Shown: positions 58,821 to 64,000 of the stretch, piece after piece
How positions within the stretch are numbered: position 1 is the first letter of the stretch
How the letters are laid out: every line of letters begins with the position of its first letter
Source: Astragalus membranaceus
Lineage: Eukaryota > Streptophyta > Magnoliopsida > Fabales > Fabaceae
NCBI GenBank assembly: GCA_039519185.1
Contig: CM076849.1
Coordinates: 67,388,784-67,452,783, forward strand
Reading direction: 5' to 3'
Length of the DNA: 64,000 nucleotides
The notes under the pieces: generated by a model
The model's database searches: none
What the model saw: the letters and a program-made list of their open reading frames with translations, nothing else
Told to the model about the DNA's origin: nothing
Program-made: the position numbers and the translations under genes

Positions 58821-59762
58821 ATGGCTGGAAGGAACGATGCTGCTATTGCTGCTGCGTTGGCTGCTATGGCTCAGGCCGTGGAGGGTCAGCAGAATGCTGG
58901 GTCTCGGAGTTTGGCTACCTTTCAGAGAGAAAATCCGCCTACCTTCAAGGGCAGGTATGATCCCGATGGGGCTTTAGCTTGGCTGAAAGAGATGGAGAGG
59001 ATCTTTCGTGTGATGGACTGCACTCCAGCACAGAAGGTCTGTTATGGTACGCATATGATGGCAGAGGAGGCCGATGACTGGTGGTTAGAGGCTAGGCAGA
59101 GATTGGAGACTGCAAACGAAGAGATCACTTGGGCTGTGTTCCACGGGGAGTTTATGAGAAAATATTATCCGGAGGATGTCCGAGGTAAGAAAGAGATTGA
59201 GTTCCTGGAGCTGAAACAGGGGAATATGTCCGTGACTGAGTATGCTGCTAAGTTCGTGGAATTAGCAAAGTTTTACCCGCACCACAGTGAGGCTACTGCT
59301 GAGTTTTCCAAGTGCATTAAGTTTGAGAATGGGTTGCGTCCTGAGATTAAGAAGGTGATTGGTTACCAGAAGGTCCGTGTTTTCTCCGACTTGATTGATA
59401 GTTGCAGAATTTATGAGGAAGACAACAATGCTCATTACAAGATTATGAATGAGAAGAGGAGCAAATTTCAAAGTCGTGGTAAGCCGTATGATGTTCCTGC
59501 TGGTAAGGGTAAACAGAAAGCTGCTTTTGGCAAGAAGACTAGTGGGGGAGATGCTCCTGCTAGCATTGTATGTTACAAATGTGGCAAAGCTGGTCACAAA
59601 AGTAACGTGTGCAAAGCTGAAGTGAAGAAGTGTTACCGTTGTGGTAAGGAGGGTCATGTGGTGGCTGAGTGTGAGCGTAAGGAGGTGGTCTGCTACAACT
59701 ATGGTGAAGAAGGGCACATTAGTACGCAGTGTCCGAAGCCGAAGAAGGAAAGGTCTAGTTGA
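58821..59762 (+). pseudogene. Gag of element F (ends at premature TGA)
   Basis: Starts MAGRND at 58821 and stays open for 313 codons. A retrotransposon gag domain occupies about residues 35-190, then a basic K/R linker and three zinc knuckles: CYKC at residues 251-264, CYRC next, and a third in which the second cysteine is a tyrosine (CYNY), so that knuckle is broken. The frame stops at TGA 59760-59762 where Tekay elements continue into protease. By family, gag packages the RNA in cytoplasmic particles. Confidence 0.85.
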
Positions 59763-62700
59763 AAAGTGTTCGCTTTGGCAGGTGAAGAGCCTACTGAAGA
59801 TGATGGACTTATTAGAGGTACGTGCTTCATTAATGGTGCTCCTTTAAAATCTATTGTTGATACTGGTGCTACTCATTGTTTTATTGCTACTGACTGTTGT
59901 AAGAGATTGGGTCTTGTATTGTCTGCTATGAATGGAGAGATGGTTGTCGACACTCCAGCTAAGGGGTCGGTAACTACTTCTCTGGTGTGTTCTCAGTGTC
60001 CCTTGTCGATCTTCGACAGAGATTTTGTTGTGAATTTTGTTTGTTTACCGTTGAGAGGATTGGATGTAATCTTGGGTATGAACTGGTTAGAGCATAACTA
60101 TGTCCATATTAATTGTCGTAGCAAGTCGGTGAGTTTTGAAGGAGAGGAGTCTGGTCTGTTATCCGCTAGTCAGTTGCAGAAGTTAATGAAGGAAGGAGTT
60201 CAGTTTTTCTCGCTGATGGCATCGTTGTCTGTTGAGAATCAAGCTACCATTGAAGAGTTGTAGGTGGTGCGCGAGTTTTCTGATGTTTTCCCTGATGAGA
60301 TACCAAGTGTACCGCCAGAGAGGGAAGTTGAATTCTCTATTGATCTTGTACCTGGTACCAGACCTGTTTCTATGGCACCGTACAGGATGTCCGCATCCGA
60401 ATTGTCTTAGTTGAAGAAGCAGCTTGAGGATCTGCTCGAGAAGAAATTTGTGAGGCCGAGTGTATCGCCGTGGGGAGCTCCTGTGTTGTTAGTGAAGAAA
60501 AAGGATGGTAGTATGAGACTCTGTGGATTATCGGCAGTTGAATAAGGCGACAATTAAGAACAAGTATCCACTTCCGAGGATAGACGATTTGATGGATCAG
60601 CTGGTGGGTGCTCAAGTATTCAGTAAGATTGATTTGAGATCGGGTTACCATCAGATCAAGGTGAAGGACGAAGATATTCAGAAGACGGCTTTCAGAACCC
60701 GTTATGGTCATTATGAGTATTCGGTGATGCCATTCGGTGTTACCAACGCACCTGGAGTATTTATGGAATATATGAATCGTATTTTTCATACTTACTTAGA
60801 TCGGTTTGTGGTGGTATTCATCGATGACATTCTGATTTACTCTAAATCGGAGGAAGAGCACGCCGAGCATCTGAGGTTAGTATTGGAGGTACTGAAGGAA
60901 AAGAAGCTGTATGCGAAGTTGTCAAAGTGTGAGTTCTGGTTGAAGGAAGTGAGTTTTCTCGGTCATGTCATTTCTGGTAGTGGTATTGCGGTGGATCCGT
61001 CGAAAGTAGAAGCAGTGTTGAATTGGGAAGCTCCGAAGTCGGCTACTGAAATTAGAAGCTTTTTTGGGGTTGGCTGGTTATTATAGGAGGTTCATCGAAG
61101 GTTTTTCCAAGTTGGCCCTTCCGTTGACTCAGTTGACTTGTAAGGGTAAAGCTTTTGTATGGGATGCTCGTTGTGATGAGAGTTTTGTGGAGTTGAAGAA
61201 GAGATTGATGACGTCTCCTATCTTGACGTTACCCAATCCGGGAGAACCTTTTGTGGTGTATTGTGATGCTTCTAAGATGGGTTTAGGTGGCGTGCTTATG
61301 CAAGATGGGAAGGTTATTGCGTATGCATCGAGACAGTTAAGAGTTCATGAGAAGAATTATCCCACTCATGACCTGGAGTTAGCTGCAGTGGTCTTTGTGC
61401 TGAAGATTTGGAGGCACTATCTCTATGGTTCCAGATTTGAGGTGTTTAGTGATCATAAGAGCTTGAGATATTTGTTTGACCAGAAGGAGTTGAATATGAG
61501 CAGAGACGATGGTTGGAGTTGTTGAAGGACTATGATTTCGGTCTGAACTATCATCCAGGCAAAGCTAATGTCGTGGCTGATGCTTTAAGCTGGAAGACTA
61601 TGCATATGTCGGCAATGATGGTTAAGGAGTTAGAACTGATTGAGGAATTCAGAGATATGAGTCTGGTTTGTGAAGTGACACCTTAGAGTGTTAAGTTAGG
61701 GATGTTGAAGATTGGTAATGATTTTCTGAACAGCATCAGAGAGGCCCAGAAATTAGATGTTAAACTGGTAGACTTCACGGTCGGGAGTGATCAATCTAAG
61801 AATGAGGACTTCAGGTTGGATTCCAAAGGCGTGTTGAGGTTCCGTGGTAGGATTTGTATTCCTGATGATGCAGACATGAAGAGAGCCATTCTTGAGGAGA
61901 GTCACAGAAGTAAGTTAAGTATTCATCCGGGAGCTACAAAGATGTATCAAGACCTGAAGAAGTTGTTTTGGTGGCCTGGTATGAAGCGAGATGTGGCGCA
62001 GTTCGTTTATGCATGTTTGACTTGCCAGAAGTCAAAGGATGAGCATCAGAAGCCTGCTGGGTTGATGCAACCGTTAGAAATTCCAGAGTGGAAATGGGAT
62101 AGCATTTCGATGGATTTTGTGACGGGATTGCCTAATACTGCGAAAGGGTATGATGCAATTTGGGTGATTGTTGACAGGTTAACAAAATCGTCTCATTTTG
62201 TTCCTATCAGCATCACGTATCCGGTGTCGAAGTTAGCGGAGATTTATATCCGGGAGATTATGAAGCTTCATGGAGTTCCTATGAGTATTGTTTCGGATAG
62301 AGATCCGAGGTTCACTTCAGATTTCTGGAAGAGTTTGCAAGAGAAGTTGGGATCTAAGTTGAGGTTGAGTTCGGCATATCATCCTCAGACAGATGGTCAG
62401 TCAGAGAGGACAATTCAGTCATTAGAAGATTTGTTGAGGGCTTGTGTCTTGGAACAAGGAGGTTCGTGGGATTCCTACCTTCCACTGATAGAGTTCACGT
62501 ATAACAACAGTTACCATTCTAGTATTGGGATGACACCTTTTGAAGCATTATATGGTCGGAAGTGTAGAACCCCGCTGTGTTGGTATGAGTCAGGAGAGAG
62601 CGTGGTGCTTGGACCGGAGATTGTTCGAGAGACAACTGAAAAAGTGAAGGCTTCACAGAGTCGACAGAAGAGTTATCACGACAAGCGGAGGAAAGATTTA

Positions 62701-63120
62701 GAGTTTCAAGCGGGTGAGCATGTATTTTTGAGAGTCACTCCAGTGACCGGTGTTGGACGTGCTTTGAAGTCGAAGAAGTTCACTCCTCGTTTTATTGGTC
62801 CTTATCAGATTTCAGAGAGAGTCGGGAATGTTGCATATAGAGTGGCTTTACCGCCTAACCTTTCGAATTCGCATGACGTGTTTCACGTGTCGCAACTTCG
62901 GAAGTACATTTCAGATCCATCTCATGTAATCCGCATGGATGATGTGGAGGTACGGGATAATCTCACGGGGGAGACGATGCCTGTACGGATCGAAGGTCAT
63001 GAGGTGAAAGTTTTAAGAGGTAAGGAGATTGCGTTGGTGAAAGTAGTCTGGCTATGAGCTGCCGGAGAGAGCATGACGTGGGAGCTGGAGGGCAAGATGC
63101 GGGAATCCTATCCCGAGCTG
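59763..63120 (+). pseudogene. Pol remnant of element F (protease, RT, RNase H, integrase)
   Basis: Protease V-D-T-G-A near 59856-59870; TAG at 60261-60263 and at 60408-60410; a 2-nt loss near 60525 before the RT; RT with FIDD near 60818-60832; an extra T in a T run near 61062; a lost base near 61493 after RNase H; TAG at 61684-61686; integrase HHCC and DDE segments 61900-62440 still open to TGA 63055-63057 inside the chromodomain-like tail, whose remainder (WELEGKMRESYPELF) follows to about 63123. Not functional. Confidence 0.88.
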
Positions 63121-63152
63121 TTTGAATCAGGTAAATTTTGAGGACGAAATAT

Positions 63153-63169
63153 TCTAAGTGGGGGAGAGT
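63153..63169 (+). other. Polypurine tract of element F
   Basis: TCTAAGTGGGGGAGAGT directly before the 3' LTR. Confidence 0.8.
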
Positions 63170-64000
63170 TGTAACGCCCAAATAATCTAATTATTTATGT
63201 AATTAAATTATTTAGGTATTTTATTAGTATAGTCATATTAAAATAATAATATGATGTTTTATTTAAATCAGGGAGTGGTGTCTAGTAATTAAGCTAAGTA
63301 GTAGACGGGGGCCGGTGATCCAAGAGCCCATTGGCACAGGCACATAGGTGAAGGCATTGGCTAGGGTTTGGTCATTTGCGAATTTTTGAGGAAAAGAAAG
63401 AGAGATTGCGAAGAGAGAAGAGAGGGGTGGAGGCGCAACCAAGGAGAAAGAGGAGAGGAGCTCTTGTTGCTGTGGTTCTTTGGAGCTTCGTTCAAGGGGA
63501 TCTCATATTCGGCAAACCTAAGGTAAGGGTGGGTTCTACTTATTAATAGGGTGTATGATGGGGGTTATGTGGGAGTTAGACTCTAGGCTGCTTCTTTGAT
63601 CCTAATTGGTGTTGATTTGATGATGTTAGAACACATTCGTAATGATTGTAATTGGTGTTTGGTGATCGATCATGGTGAAAAATCGAAATTTGGTCCCTAG
63701 GCGCCATGGGCGCCATTGATGTTGTCACATGTTGTTGTTTTGGTTACTGGAAACGGCGCCCTGCTCCTGGGCGCCGTGTCTGTGTCGCGTTTGGTTCCTG
63801 CTGAAGGCGCCCTGTTGCTGGGCGCCGAGCCAGTGTTGTTCTTGTTGCATAATGTGGCGCCCTAGGCGCCCAGTAGTGGTTCTGTGTTGTTGCTGGAAGT
63901 GGCGCCCTAGGCGCCCAGTGCTGGATGTTGTGCTGAGAGTGGCGCCCTAGGTGCCCAGTGATGTTCCTATGTTCTGCTGTTGCTGTTTGCCTGCCTGTGT
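63170..64000 (+). repeat. 3' LTR of element F, partial
   Basis: The first 831 bp, collinear with 56300-57130. Its GGCGCC array begins at 63700 and shows the same first six units as the 5' LTR, with one arm changed (GGTGCCC near 63950). Confidence 0.9.

Larger units (their letters stand above)
56300..64000 (+). mobile_element. Tekay/Del-type chromovirus F, decayed, 3' LTR cut by window edge
   Basis: 5' LTR 56300-58701, primer site 58706, gag from 58821, pol remnants to about 63120, polypurine tract, and 3' LTR starting 63170. The left target copy would be ACCCC (56295-56299); the right one is off the window. The LTR overlap available (831 bp) is alike except for scattered changes, about 2-3% by eye. 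The coding part has five or more in-frame stops and at least three frameshifts. Confidence 0.92.

Overview
The window is repeat-dense plant nuclear DNA, and I see no confidently intact host gene. Nearly everything is nested LTR retrotransposons of two Ty3/gypsy groups. The first group is Ogre-like: LTRs of 2.4-3.2 kb starting TGTCATACCCCAATTTTGTC, a tRNA-Arg-like primer site, and a DUF7745-like gag where coding survives. The second is Tekay/Del-type chromoviruses: LTRs of about 2.3-2.5 kb starting TGTAAC and mostly ending TTACA (GCA in one element), a TGGTATCAGAGC initiator-tRNA primer site, and a CCHC-gag/protease/RT/RNase H/integrase polyprotein. Ogre abundance and these families point to a large-genome dicot, most likely a papilionoid legume. 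This is inference, not an identification.

Layout. 1-13471: minus-strand Ogre-like element A (5' LTR 4446-7628, internal part running off the left edge) sits inside the gag of minus-strand Ogre-like element B (5' LTR 9451-11886). B in turn abuts or sits inside the right end of a CACTA DNA transposon (11887-13471). 13472-14827: a possible LTR fragment, then unassigned AT-rich DNA. 14828-35740: decayed minus-strand Tekay element D with both LTRs. It carries a complete plus-strand Tekay element E (17467-26785, perfect ATAGA target duplication) in its pol gene and a solo LTR of a third Tekay family (30942-33426) beside its primer site. 35741-42939: an AT-rich junkyard with foldbacks, decayed LTR pieces, a copia solo LTR (41063-41421) and a pentanucleotide microsatellite. 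42940-55217: complete plus-strand Ogre-like element C (perfect ACTAT duplication). It has no gag or pol, and its internal region ends in minisatellites. 55218-56299: the rest of the AT-rich tandem repeat that C interrupted, then a Tat-lineage pol scrap. 56300-64000: decayed plus-strand Tekay element F, whose 3' LTR runs off the right edge.

How the parts work together. E needs only its one internal TGA to be absent to read as a single gag-pol. F and D are broken in many places. B has lost everything after gag. C is non-coding and would depend on proteins supplied in trans.

Most interesting signal. Downstream of the TATA box, the LTRs of all three Ogre-like elements carry a tandem array of hairpins. 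They share a common apex (NAAC, CTTT loop, GTTN), while the stem sequences differ completely from unit to unit yet stay paired, including a fully covarying closing pair. A second conserved two-hairpin module (CTACGTA...TACGTAG plus a following stem) recurs eight times and also covaries. The Tekay families carry family-specific palindrome arrays at comparable places in their LTRs (GGCGCC pairs; GCACG...CGTGC pairs). I know of no description of these arrays, but I could not search the literature.
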